Assembly (NCBI RefSeq): GCF_019977235.1
Contig: NZ_AP024646.1
Location: forward strand, 1,178,001-1,242,000
Direction: 5' to 3'
Length of the DNA stretch: 64,000 nucleotides
DNA from: Arthrobacter sp. StoSoilB5
Lineage (GTDB): Bacteria; Actinomycetota; Actinomycetes; Actinomycetales; Micrococcaceae
Under the pieces are notes generated by a model. The model did no database searches. It was not told the DNA's origin and saw nothing but the letters and a program-made list of their open reading frames with translations. Positions 53,156 through 62,191 of this stretch are shown piece by piece. The position numbers and the translations under genes are program-made. Each line of letters starts with the position of its first letter. Within the stretch, counting starts at the first letter, position 1.

Positions 53156-53428
53156 GTCACATGTTGCCGACCCCGACTCGAGGTTTTGATCTCGATGGGT
53201 CGGCGCGAGGGAGCCGGAAAGCAAGGCCTTGCCATATCCGTCTCGAACAGCAGTGATACATGACGACGCCGAAATCGTCTCGCGAGTCCTGCGCGGCCAT
53301 ATCGGCTGGCATCGAGCCAGTCGGCATCGTCCACCGGTCGCTAAGGGCTGCGGCTGTCCGTGCGTCTAGGAAACGGCGCTCTGGTGCCGTCAGCGGTTTG
53401 CGCTGAAGCCAGAAGGGAACAAATCTCA
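53156..53428. other. Long leader between the operator and the MFS start
   Basis: About 270 bases with no gene that has a ribosome site. A long untranslated leader or an eroded gene could explain it; no riboswitch structure was recognised. The stretch just before the promoter, 52910-53107, also holds no gene. Confidence 0.4.
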
Positions 53429-54841
53429 ATGATCCATCCGACCAGCACGACGGCCTCCGTCGACACCTCCATATCAAAAGAGACCAGCTCCAAGTTCAAA
53501 CGCCGCTTCATGGTGCGGCTTGTCGCAGTCTTCATCGGCGGGATGTTCCTCGACGGTTACATCCTCGGAATCATCGGCCCCGTCACCGGACCCATGCGGT
53601 CAGATCTCCAGCTCGACGCACTATCTCTGGGCATGATCGCGGCAGGCCCGCTGGTTGGCATCTTCGTCGGCTCCCCACTGGCCGGCTGGGCCACTGACAA
53701 GTTCGGACGCAAGCCCATGTTCCTCGTGGACATGGGCCTGTTCCTGGCCGCCTCAGCGGCCCAGTTCTTCGTAACCTCCGGGGACGGCGCCGTGATCCAG
53801 CTGGCCACCATCCGGTTCTTCATGGGCGTCGCGATCGGCGGCGAATACTCAATCGGTGGGCCATTGCTATCAGAGTTCTCCCCTCCAAAGCTCCGCGGGC
53901 GATTGCTCGGGCTGACCCTGTTCGCCTGGTACGTCGGCTTCATGATGGCATTCATCATTGGCACGCTACTGCACGACGCCGGCACTCCATGGCGCCTCGT
54001 CATCGGCACGAGCACTATACTCGCCGCCGTCCTGTTCGTCGCCCGCATCGGCCTCCCCGAATCGCCGAGCTGGCTCATCACAAAGGGGCGGCGCGATGAA
54101 GCACTGGCGATCGCACGCAAGTACGTCGAATCACCGCAAATGCATGACAGCATCACCGAAGAGATCAACCTGAGGATGGTACAGGAGGCGCAAGCCGCAA
54201 AGGACAGAAGCACCATCAAGAACGCTTCCTTCTCAATGCTGTTCTCGAAGCAATACTGGCGAACCACCCTCTTTACCGCAGGCTTCTGGTTCTGCGCGGT
54301 CACCCCGTACTTCGCGATTGCGACCTTCGCTGACGAGGTGCTCAACCAATTCGGGTTCGGCGGCGGCTGGGCTGGGGGCGTCGGCCTGTCCGCACTGGCG
54401 GCCGCTGGTGTTGTCACCACCGTGCTGCTGATTGACAGGCTCGGCCGGCGGATCCTCACCGTCCCGGGGCAGTGGCTTTGCGCCGGAATTCTGTTGGTCA
54501 TTGGGGTCTGGGCGGACGCACCGGCCATCCTGGTTCTGGCCCTGTTCCTGGCCTTCTCCTTCTTCAATGCCGGCTACACAACGATGACCCAGGTCTATCC
54601 GGCCGAGGTTTTCCCCGGCCACCTGCGCGGCATCGGTATGGGCTTCGCCGCGGCCTTCAGCCGCATCGGCGCTGCACTCGGCACCTTCGCCCTGCCCTGG
54701 GCGATCGCCAATATCGGCATGGGCCCAAGCATGGTGGTGGCCGCCGTCGTGGCATTACTCGGTGCGGTCCTCTCGCAATGGCTCGCGCCTGAGACGAAGG
54801 GGCGCACCCTCGCCGAGATCTCAGCAGACTTCTCCCACTGA
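53429..54841 (+). CDS. MFS transporter, sugar/aromatic acid:H+ symporter type
   Basis: About 470 residues from ATG 53429 (AAGGGA upstream); an in-frame upstream extension lacks a ribosome site. Twelve helices; the first loop has GWATDKFGRKPMF near residue 85, the second half GFGGGW and LLIDRLGRRIL, both typical of the sugar porter/aromatic acid symporter type. A central loop is charged with SWLITKGRRDEALAIARKY. It is preceded by an operator-type promoter, so induction by its substrate is likely. Substrate unknown. Confidence 0.92.
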   Translation: MIHPTSTTASVDTSISKETSSKFKRRFMVRLVAVFIGGMFLDGYILGIIGPVTGPMRSDLQLDALSLGMIAAGPLVGIFVGSPLAGWATDKFGRKPMFLVDMGLFLAASAAQFFVTSGDGAVIQLATIRFFMGVAIGGEYSIGGPLLSEFSPPKLRGRLLGLTLFAWYVGFMMAFIIGTLLHDAGTPWRLVIGTSTILAAVLFVARIGLPESPSWLITKGRRDEALAIARKYVESPQMHDSITEEINLRMVQEAQAAKDRSTIKNASFSMLFSKQYWRTTLFTAGFWFCAVTPYFAIATFADEVLNQFGFGGGWAGGVGLSALAAAGVVTTVLLIDRLGRRILTVPGQWLCAGILLVIGVWADAPAILVLALFLAFSFFNAGYTTMTQVYPAEVFPGHLRGIGMGFAAAFSRIGAALGTFALPWAIANIGMGPSMVVAAVVALLGAVLSQWLAPETKGRTLAEISADFSH

Positions 54842-54902
54842 CACCGGGACTACGGTGACTTCGAGTCAGAGCTAAGGCGCTCGGGCGGAAAAGGGGCGTC
54901 AG

Positions 54903-55395
54903 TGGTTGGAGGCCCGCCAGCCGATCCGGTCCGTGCTCCACTCCGGAGCCGAGAAGCTCATTGACGGCAACGTCCATGACGGTGTCGCCGACTTGCTGGG
55001 CGAGGTCGATCGTGACGTCGTCGAGCTCCGGGCATTGATTGGCGACAGCGTCAGCAACCTCACCGGCGTCTCTTCGCGGGCAATGCTGGAGGCGCTGGTT
55101 GGCGGTGAGCGCGACCCAGAAGTGCTGGCGGAATACGCGCAGAAAAGCATGCGGTCAACATCTTCCCCACCTCGGCGCATCTGGCCTCATGGGCCAGTGT
55201 CTGCCCCGGCTCGAATGAGTCCGCCGGAGACATCAAATCCACCAGAACCAGACCGGGCAATAGCTACCTGAAGGCTGCCCTGGGCACGACAGCGCTGATC
55301 CTGAACAAGGCCAGAAACCGAGCCGTCCGCCAGCTCAAGACCCTCGGCTACGAAGTCAGCCTCACGCCAGCCGGTGCATATCCACCCTTAACCCT
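54903..55395 (+). pseudogene. IS110-family transposase relic
   Basis: Two pieces in different frames. The first (to about 55145) has the segment TGVSSRAMLEALVGGERDPEVLAE, matching the middle helical part of IS110-type transposases. The second (55151 to about 55385) reads FPTSAHLASWASVCPG, then TRPGNSYLKAALGTAAL and TLGYEVSLTPAG, the conserved C-terminal end. The DDED catalytic N-terminus and the stretch between the pieces are missing. It is an inactive remnant, marking past mobility in this zone. Confidence 0.8.
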
Positions 55396-55412
55396 CATGG
55401 GATTCCGACGTC

Positions 55413-55650
55413 TTATCGAACCGGGTAGCCGGGCTCTTCCGCGGCTTCAAGCACGTCCAGTGGCCACTGGGTCAGAAACGACCACGGCAGGTTCTCCTTA
55501 CTGAGAAAGTTCACCCGCCCCCAAGGTGAAAGGGCGTTCGGACGGCCTGGGTAGAGATCGCGGATCGCTGAACGCTCGAGCTGCCAGGGGCCCAAAATCC
55601 CGCGCGAGCCAACAGAATCTCATACAGAATTCCACGTGTGTCGTGATCTC
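55413..55650 (-). pseudogene. Frameshifted relic paralogous to the gene at 63191
   Basis: The minus strand encodes LGPWQLERSAIRDLYPGRP and later NFLSKENLPWSFL and GYPVR, aligned with GPWRLQRSAVRDIYPGRP and NFLADDNMPWMFL and GYPARF of the intact protein at 63191-63538. Further upstream, in another frame, VEFCMRFCWLARDFG matches LEFRLRSRWLARYFG, so a frameshift near 55590-55600 breaks the gene. The start region is lost. It abuts the IS110 relic. Confidence 0.75.
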
Positions 55651-55854
55651 GCAGTGCTCAATTGGCTGCCGATGGTCAAATTGGCTGGGGGAGTCTGCAT
55701 TCCACGCCCAGGCGTTCTGGTAGTTCCGAGAGATATTGTGCCGTCCCCCTCCATGTCTTCCCGGCGGGTATCCCCGCTTAATCTGGCCAAAAGACGAATA
55801 CCCACGCCTGGTGTGTGGGCGATGTCGAGTGCATCCTCTTTTAGGTGATGGATT

Positions 55855-56385
55855 TCACTGCTCGGCATTAGGAGGAGCATCTGCGACAGCCGCTTGAGGT
55901 TGTTCAACAAATGCTTTCACCCGTTCGACATACTGTCGGCAGTGGAGCCTGTAGTGCTTTTCATAGTGATGGAAGTGGCCTGCGGCTTCAGTTGGCAGGC
56001 TGAAGTACTGCCCGTGTTCAAGAACCGTTACCCCGTCCGCTTCGCCTCGCAAGAAAGTCCGCCCACGCGCACGTGGATCCTTGTCACCCAGGGTCCGGGT
56101 AATAGCCAGTTCCAGCGGAATCTCTTCCACGACTTCTATGGCCGAAACATGCTCTAGTCCATCGCGCATCGAGATGAACACCTGGATCTCACCGGCTCCC
56201 TCCTCGCCAGGAGCTCGGAAGCCTCGCACAACATCCGGGGAAACCAGGACGCTGTTCTCCGCTGGCTTGATGAAGTCCCAGACCCGCTGTCTTGACGCAT
56301 TGATAATGGCAGAAGCAGATACATAGTGCACGGTAGCTTCAGCCGCTGGCGGCGTGACCTTCTGGCGTTCGAACCAAGGACTCAT
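55855..56385 (-). CDS. SRPBCC family protein
   Basis: 176 residues, ATG 56385. The N-terminus has HYVSASAIINASRQRVWDFIKPAE, the family entry helix, followed by RTLGDKDPRARGRTFLRGE and the C-terminal amphipathic helix AGHFHHYEKHYRLHCRQYVERVKAFVE. It is alone on the minus strand. Ligand unknown. Confidence 0.82.
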   Translation of the reverse strand: MSPWFERQKVTPPAAEATVHYVSASAIINASRQRVWDFIKPAENSVLVSPDVVRGFRAPGEEGAGEIQVFISMRDGLEHVSAIEVVEEIPLELAITRTLGDKDPRARGRTFLRGEADGVTVLEHGQYFSLPTEAAGHFHHYEKHYRLHCRQYVERVKAFVEQPQAAVADAPPNAEQ

Positions 56386-56571
56386 GGCCAGAGTGTTTCA
56401 TCGCCGGTGCTGACCGGCAAGCCGCAGTTCCGCAGTGGTCCCTCCCGGACTACGTCTTTTTGGGTGTTCCACTTCTAAGGAAGTGGGACGCGTTGGCATA
56501 ACCAGAACTGCGGGCGCGTCGTCCCTTTGGTGTCATCTTTGGCGAGCGTTTCGCAGGGGCGTGCGAAATGT

Positions 56572-56588
56572 AACGTATGTGGTACGTT
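56572..56588. promoter_or_regulatory. Dyad AACGTA-TGTGG-TACGTT
   Basis: A perfect 6-base inverted repeat with a 5-base spacer, ending three bases before a GTG that may be the start of a broken TetR gene. Its form fits a TetR operator. Confidence 0.4.
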
Positions 56589-56590
56589 CC

Positions 56591-56647
56591 GTGACGCAGC
56601 GACCGGCCCGGTCATCAAGGCTTCCCTTAGTTGCCGCGACGGAATAA
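56591..56647 (+). pseudogene. Possible TetR gene stub
   Basis: From GTG 56591 the frame reads MTQRPARSSRLPLVAATE then stops. The pattern resembles the opening of a TetR regulator (basic stretch, then ...LAAATELF). Only 18 codons remain. The dyad at 56572-56588 lies directly upstream. Very short; speculative. Confidence 0.25.
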
Positions 56648-56666
56648 GCCAGCCCAAGGCTCACTG

Positions 56667-57068
56667 CTAGGTGCGCCGCTCATCCCCGTCCAGGTACTCG
56701 CTCATGGTGAAACACTTTGAAGCTCTGCGGGGAAATGTCGCGTACGACCAAGCATCCCCTGTAAGCCGAGTCTCGGCTTCGCCAATTCGAGCGACGCGGT
56801 TGAGACGGGTCGGATGCGATCCGGATTCTGCGACGCTTGACCCTTGGACGAGGCCGTCCACAGCTACCAAGCATCGAAGACGTCTTGAGCTGTCCTTAGC
56901 TACAATTTTCGGGCCCTCCAGAATGACGAGCTGTGCACCGGGGCGCGCGAAGGGCCTTGCGAGGTCCGGGACGAGGAACCCGACTTTGTAAAGGCGCTCA
57001 TTTGACGCACCAGCGACCTCGACTTCCTCAAGGTGGATGCATAGCATATCGTCAGCCGTTGCCGGCAC
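56667..57068 (-). CDS. Hypothetical protein
   Basis: 133 residues. GTG 57068 has GAGGTG 8 bases upstream; ATG 57047 is another possible start. The sequence has a plausible mix of strands and helices (IHLEEVEVAGASNERLYKVGFLVPDLAR at the start), no membrane helix and no recognisable motif. The stop lies about 280 bases from the next gene. Moderate doubt that it is real. Confidence 0.4.
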   Translation of the reverse strand: MPATADDMLCIHLEEVEVAGASNERLYKVGFLVPDLARPFARPGAQLVILEGPKIVAKDSSRRLRCLVAVDGLVQGSSVAESGSHPTRLNRVARIGEAETRLTGDAWSYATFPRRASKCFTMSEYLDGDERRT

Positions 57069-57206
57069 CCAGGTTGCACCTCGCTTCTCCCCCCCCGGGA
57101 AGACGCATGTAGCGGCATAAACTGTCGCCGTCTGGGGTGCAGTTTTGCGCCGGCTCTCCTCAAGAGTCAGCCATTACGTCGCAACCAAGAGCGGTCAATT
57201 GCATCG

Positions 57207-57518
57207 TCACGACACCGAAAAGTGCTTGAGGGTCTTTGGCCACAAAATTACAAATTCGTCGGCCTCGATGGGCCTGTACGCTGCCCGGGCATCTGTCCAC
57301 CGTGGCTGAGAACTCAACGCCGTCATCACATCCGCAAACGCCTCCACCGGCCGTTCTGTGTGAACGAAGATGTTCATCTCGCCTGATCCAAAATCGTGCC
57401 CGTCCACCACTCCGTGCGATTCCGGGAGTTCCTCCAGAAGCAGGTCTTCCATCGCGATAAGTTCGTCGTAGTCAACCTCAGAGCGACCTGGCCATTGCAA
57501 AACGAGGATGTAATTCAT
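57207..57518 (-). CDS. Small hypothetical protein
   Basis: 103 residues; AGGAAG lies 3 bases upstream of ATG. It is acidic, with MNYILVLQWPGRSEVDYDELIAMEDLLLEELPE at the start and GSGEMNIFVHTERP midway; a conserved alpha/beta pattern. Proteins of this appearance turn up near RHS and other polymorphic toxin genes and could be immunity proteins, but no direct evidence exists. Confidence 0.7.
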   Translation of the reverse strand: MNYILVLQWPGRSEVDYDELIAMEDLLLEELPESHGVVDGHDFGSGEMNIFVHTERPVEAFADVMTALSSQPRWTDARAAYRPIEADEFVILWPKTLKHFSVS

Positions 57519-57721
57519 AACTTCCTACCAAGATGAAATGCTGCAAAAATACTCAGAGCAAGGCTCCGAGTGGAAGCCATTGAAACAAGGACTCTTCAAG
57601 TCCCCAACACAGCTCGACGAGCTTTTTCCCATTTTCCGTGATGAGGTGCAAGATATGGCGTTGCGCAGAGGCTACTGAGGTGTCAGGCGGGGTCAGAACC
57701 GTCAATCGCCAAGGAGACGCA

Positions 57722-57741
57722 CGGTGAAGGATCCTTCACCG
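57722..57741 (-). terminator. Perfect 20-base palindrome, probable terminator
   Basis: CGGTGAAGGATCCTTCACCG is fully self-complementary, 16 bases after the stop of the membrane protein on the minus strand. A related hairpin is at 63636-63663. Confidence 0.6.
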
Positions 57742-57757
57742 GGCGCTGTTTCAGCGG

Positions 57758-58204
57758 TCATACCTCTTCGGAGTGCCAGTAGGAAAGCGCGGCAAATGCG
57801 GCGCCTCCGAGAATTCCGGTGGCAGCAGCCGTCACCCAGCGATCCGCATGCAGTACCAAGGGAAGAACACTGAAGAAGGCAAAGGTCGCGACGGATGTAG
57901 ATACCAGTGCTACACCACCTGTGAACATCGCACGCCTCGATCGGGATGACGATTCTGGCACTACGCGCTCAAAGACATCGACGATTCCGGCAACGAGAAG
58001 TCCGAGAGCTGCTGTGGCTAGCGTGATGAAGAACAAGGCGAACAGAGCCCATAGGAGCTCCCCAAGCTTTATTGGCCTACCCCACCCCAAACTGAAGAAA
58101 TAGACGGCCGATCCAGCCACCCCCAGGATGACGCCTAGCAAAAGCAAACGGGGTTTCAACTCACCGCGGCGCCACCACCCAGGGCGTGCAGGTTTTCCAA
58201 CCAT
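57758..58204 (-). CDS. Hypothetical four-helix membrane protein
   Basis: 148 residues with four hydrophobic segments (about 21-40, 52-75, 92-115, 122-142) and a basic N-terminus (KPARPGWWRRGELKPR). No family recognised. It stands divergent to the truncated RHS gene and could be associated with it. Confidence 0.68.
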   Translation of the reverse strand: MVGKPARPGWWRRGELKPRLLLLGVILGVAGSAVYFFSLGWGRPIKLGELLWALFALFFITLATAALGLLVAGIVDVFERVVPESSSRSRRAMFTGGVALVSTSVATFAFFSVLPLVLHADRWVTAAATGILGGAAFAALSYWHSEEV

Positions 58205-58295
58205 CGTCGAGCGCTGCCTTCCGGAGATTCTTGATAATCAGTCCAACGCCATCGCCGGCTAATTGGGAGCAATGCTATCGGACTACCTGCGGTAG

Positions 58296-61200
58296 CAGGA
58301 GCTCCCGCACGACTGCCCGTTAAGGGATCCCGCAACGCAGTCCACGGATAACAGCACCGGCACCGCCCGGGTCACCACCACCACCTATGCCCCGGCCACC
58401 GGCGCAGTTACGACGGTGACGAGCAAGAACGCTGCGCTGTGGACCACAGTCACGACCCTGGATTCGATCCGCGGGAACACCCTGAAAACCGTGGACCAGA
58501 ACGGTCACGAAACCAGCGCCAAATACGACCCGTCCGGACGCGAAACCGGGTCCTGGGATATCCGCCGCCCACAGGCGAGCTATCCGATCCCGACGGTGGC
58601 CACGAGCTACAACGTCTCAGCGACGAGCCCGTCCTGGGTGAAGAAAACGGTCCTGAGCGGCCACCAGGACCAGACCACCAGCTACACCATCTATGACGGC
58701 ATGGGCCGTGTCCGGCAAACCCAGGCGCAGTCACCTGGCGGCGGGACGATCGTCACCGACACAACCTACAACTCCGCCGGGCAAAAAGACCTCGAACGCA
58801 ACGCCTACTACGTCTTCTCCGACCCGGACGGTGTTCTGGTCACGCCGACTATCGCGGTGCCCTCATCGACCCTGTATGAATACGAGGCCGGAGGCCGGGT
58901 CTCGGCTGTCCGGGCCATGGCCTGGGACAACGACGAAATCTCCAAAACCACCTACGCCTACACCGGGGTGGACACCACCACCGTGACCGTCACCGACGAC
59001 ACGGGCTTCACCAAGTCCCCGGTCACCACGCTCGTGAACACCGACGGCAAAATCCAAAGCCGGAAGTTGTATTACGGCACCACCGCGACCGGTTCAGCCG
59101 ATGTCAGCTCCTACATCTACGACGCCCTCGGGCAGCTCACCCGCATGGGCGACGGCTACAACCTGTGGACCTGGGCTTACGACCCCGCAGGGCGGCAGAT
59201 CGGCAGCGAAGACCCCGACACCGGTACAGGCACCATCGTCTACGATGCTGCGGGCCGGGTCGCGTCCCGGACCGATGAGTTGAACACGGTCACGAAGTAC
59301 ACCTACGACGTCCTTGACCGTGTCACCAAGCAGACTGTCACCGCCGCTGGCGGCACCGAGAAGACCCTGATCACCAACACTTACGACGGGTCCGGCACCT
59401 TGGGTGTGCTCTCCAGTTCCACCAGGAACAACGGCGCCGCCTTCGACCAGCCCGTCACGACCACGTTCACCGGGTTCGACCTGGCCTACACCCCGGGAAC
59501 CACCACCACCACGCTCCCGGCCGGGCTGACCAACTTCAACGGCACCTACACGTTCACGAACACCACCACGTACACCGGCAAAACCGACGTCGCAGGAACC
59601 CCTGCCATCGCCGGCCTGCCGGCCGAAACTGTCGGTTACGGCTGGGACGAGTTCGACAACCCCGGAGAAGTCATCGGGTCCGGGAATATGTACGCCGGCA
59701 GCGGCATGTACAACCACCTGAACCAGCTGACCAAATACACCCAAAAGGACAACAACTTCTCCTCCGGCGCCAACACTGCCGGCAGCATCGATGTGACCTT
59801 CACCTGGGATGCAACGACCGGGCGTTTGGACAATTCCCAGGCAACCAACTACCTCGGCATCACCCCCCAGGACCTGGGAACCACCAGCTACGCCTACGAC
59901 CCGGCAGGGCGGATCACCTCACGCCAGCAGGCCTACACCGCACGCCCATCATCACCGACCGACAACCAGTGCTACGCCTACGACCACGCCGACCGGATCA
60001 AAGCCGTCTGGACACCCGCCACCACCGCCTGCGGTACAGCACCGTCCACCAGTGCCACGAGCGTTGCTGGTCTCGGCGGGCCCGCACCCTACGCCCAGAC
60101 CTACACCTACACCGGTGCCGGTGACCGGTCCCAGGTCAAACGCTTCGGATCCAACGGCGCCCTCGCCGTCACCGAAACCTACGCCTACCCCACACCCGGG
60201 ACCGTAGGACCCCACCGGGTCCAGTCCGTCACCTCCGTCGCCGGGTCCACCACCACGCCACAGCCCTTCACCTGGGACACGGCAGGGCGGATGACGGGCC
60301 GTGCAGGACAAACCATCACCTATACCCTTGACGGGAAGGTAGATACCACTACCGGTACCAGCACCGTCCCGGCCAACCCGAACCCCAACGCGACAGCCGG
60401 AACACCACCAGCACCCACCACGGGTGCCGGGAGCACCGGTGCCCGGTACTACGACGCCGCCGGGAACCTGGTCGGCATCACCGACGGAACCGGAACCACC
60501 ATCACCCTGGGCAGCATCACGGCCCACTCCACCCCCGCCGGCGTGAAAACGGCGACCAAGACCTACACCTTTGCTGGTAAAGTCGTGGCCCAACGCACCG
60601 CAACCAGTGCGGGCACGAAGGTCGCGTTCATCATCGGCGACAACATCAACACCGCCCAAACCATGGCACTGCCCAACACCACCGTCGGCACCGGGGCGGT
60701 CACCCTCGTCCGGCGTACCGACCCCCTCGGCCTCGCCCGCGGAGCCAACAGCACCGGAACCGGCACCGCCGCGTTCACCAACGCCGCGGCCGCCACCTCC
60801 GGCACAGGTACCAACGCAGCCAGCGCGTCAGGGTTCAGCGCAGCCAACGGATACATCGCCGGACTCGACGACACCATAAGCTCCCTCACCCACCTCGGAG
60901 CCCGCGACATGGACCCAGTCCTCGGTGTTTTCACCGCCCCCGACCCGATCCTTAACACCGAAGACCAACGAGGGTTCACCCCCTACACCTACGCCTTCGG
61001 CAACGTCATAAACGCCTCAGACTCCACAGGGCTCAAACCAACCTGCGACTGCGAAGACGACCGTAAGGGGACATACTCCACAGCTGAGTACGCATCGGGA
61101 CCAAAGTTCTACGGACCTGAAGAAACCGTGCGTTTGGCTACACCGCCCTCGTCGGGCGTCGTGGGGGCTAAGCCCGCAGCTTCGCCGGGCGTCAGCAAGG

Positions 61201-61694
61201 CGCCATCGGCTCAGTGGTCTTACAAACACTCCTACCTGATCGGATCCTCTAACCTCACGAACGAAGAATTTTTTTCACAGGTCCGAAATCATTTTGGCGA
61301 TATCTTCCCACCCATCTGGACTCCGTTCGGCGAACAGGGATCCGCGAAGCTGGAGCGCGCGGGCCAGCGCTTGACCACTCGATGGTGGGGCATGGACGGC
61401 ATTCCCCTACTCGGCGATCTCGGAGGTGACGTTGTGGTCAAAGAAATTCACTCCACCGGTTACACCCTCGAACCCCTAGATGGGCATCCCGCCTACCCCG
61501 GATCCGTTAGTTTTGAATTCGACGAAGTGGACAAGATAAAGAGACTGACCGTTATGGGCTCCTCATCGGCTCCGGTTCCCACCGGGGACATACAATCCTA
61601 TGACTTCGTGAGTCAGTTCTATTGGGGAACGTATCCGTTGAACATAACAAGAGACATCGTCCCGGAAGACTACCCACGCTATGTTGGCCGATAG
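58296..61694 (+). CDS. RHS/YD-repeat protein, 5'-truncated, with C-terminal toxin-like tip
   Basis: The frame is open after TAG at 58293-58295, with no ATG/GTG/TTG before 58416 and no ribosome site there, so its N-terminus (signal, start) is missing. YD repeats run from about 58440, for instance YDALGQLTRMGDGYNLWTWAYDPAGRQIGSED and YDAAGRVASRTDELNTVTKYTYDVLDRVTKQ. The RHS core ends at LTHLGARDMDPVLGVFTAPDP and the AYTYAFGNVINASD region. After it comes a 220-residue unique tip (from about residue 870). Such tips are polymorphic toxins; this one is not identified. Confidence 0.85.
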   Translation, partial: QELPHDCPLRDPATQSTDNSTGTARVTTTTYAPATGAVTTVTSKNAALWTTVTTLDSIRGNTLKTVDQNGHETSAKYDPSGRETGSWDIRRPQASYPIPTVATSYNVSATSPSWVKKTVLSGHQDQTTSYTIYDGMGRVRQTQAQSPGGGTIVTDTTYNSAGQKDLERNAYYVFSDPDGVLVTPTIAVPSSTLYEYEAGGRVSAVRAMAWDNDEISKTTYAYTGVDTTTVTVTDDTGFTKSPVTTLVNTDGKIQSRKLYYGTTATGSADVSSYIYDALGQLTRMGDGYNLWTWAYDPAGRQIGSEDPDTGTGTIVYDAAGRVASRTDELNTVTKYTYDVLDRVTKQTVTAAGGTEKTLITNTYDGSGTLGVLSSSTRNNGAAFDQPVTTTFTGFDLAYTPGTTTTTLPAGLTNFNGTYTFTNTTTYTGKTDVAGTPAIAGLPAETVGYGWDEFDNPGEVIGSGNMYAGSGMYNHLNQLTKYTQKDNNFSSGANTAGSIDVTFTWDATTGRLDNSQATNYLGITPQDLGTTSYAYDPAGRITSRQQAYTARPSSPTDNQCYAYDHADRIKAVWTPATTACGTAPSTSATSVAGLGGPAPYAQTYTYTGAGDRSQVKRFGSNGALAVTETYAYPTPGTVGPHRVQSVTSVAGSTTTPQPFTWDTAGRMTGRAGQTITYTLDGKVDTTTGTSTVPANPNPNATAGTPPAPTTGAGSTGARYYDAAGNLVGITDGTGTTITLGSITAHSTPAGVKTATKTYTFAGKVVAQRTATSAGTKVAFIIGDNINTAQTMALPNTTVGTGAVTLVRRTDPLGLARGANSTGTGTAAFTNAAAATSGTGTNAASASGFSAANGYIAGLDDTISSLTHLGARDMDPVLGVFTAPDPILNTEDQRGFTPYTYAFGNVINASDSTGLKPTCDCEDDRKGTYSTAEYASGPKFYGPEETVRLATPPSSGVVGAKPAASPGVSKAPSAQWSYKHSYLIGSSNLTNEEFFSQVRNHFGDIFPPIWTPFGEQGSAKLERAGQRLTTRWWGMDGIPLLGDLGGDVVVKEIHSTGYTLEPLDGHPAYPGSVSFEFDEVDKIKRLTVMGSSSAPVPTGDIQSYDFVSQFYWGTYPLNITRDIVPEDYPRYVGR

Positions 61695-61739
61695 ACTCGC
61701 CAGTACGGTTGACGCGACGGATTGAGAGGCGACACTGCC

Positions 61740-62108
61740 GTGCAGGAAAAAGCAAACGACAACAATTCCACTAAGGCGCGGGCAATGAGACGAATCCGCT
61801 GGGTTGCTTGGAATTATGCAGGCATCTCAGCCTTGATCCTGCTCATGACGCCGCTGGTCCGCGACGAATCATTCAGCCTCTTTGCCGCATTGACTGCTGT
61901 ACCCCTACTTGGCTATGTTTTCGCCACCGTCGGACGCATCAACGTGGAAGATCCGGTCGGGAACCCCGTCTCAGCTGCAATATTCCTCATTCTTAATGCC
62001 CTGTGGTGTTTTGTCTTCGTCTGGACGATTCTCCGCATCGCGCTTCAGGTGGGTTGGGCGATGGCTCCGATCCTGAGGTCCTTGAAGCGAAAGTTACGAA
62101 GAACTTGA
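61740..62108 (+). CDS. Small membrane protein next to the RHS tip (possible immunity)
   Basis: About 122 residues from GTG 61740; a weak AGAGG precedes. Three to four hydrophobic segments (NYAGISALILLMTPLV; AALTAVPLLGYVFATVG; AAIFLILNALWCFVFVWTILRIALQV). No family recognised. It lies 45 bases after the RHS gene, in the classic immunity position, so an immunity role is inferred. Confidence 0.65.
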   Translation: MQEKANDNNSTKARAMRRIRWVAWNYAGISALILLMTPLVRDESFSLFAALTAVPLLGYVFATVGRINVEDPVGNPVSAAIFLILNALWCFVFVWTILRIALQVGWAMAPILRSLKRKLRRT

Positions 62109-62122
62109 CGAGTTCCGGGCGC

Positions 62123-62191
62123 TTTCACCTCCCCGACCTGATCCTGAACACCGAAGACCAGTGAACCTTCACCCCGACACCTACGCCTTTT
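62123..62191 (+). pseudogene. Displaced fragment of RHS core
   Basis: About 69 bases closely match the end of the RHS core at 60930-60998 (TTCACC...ACACCGAAGACC...CACCCC...ACCTACGCCTT), with one deleted base that breaks the frame and several changes. It marks an orphan or recombined RHS cassette downstream of the toxin-immunity pair. Confidence 0.8.

Noticed and set aside
55620..55910. A 96-codon minus-strand frame beside the paralogue relic
   Set aside because: No ribosome site or family, and it overlaps the frame relic of the 63191-like gene.
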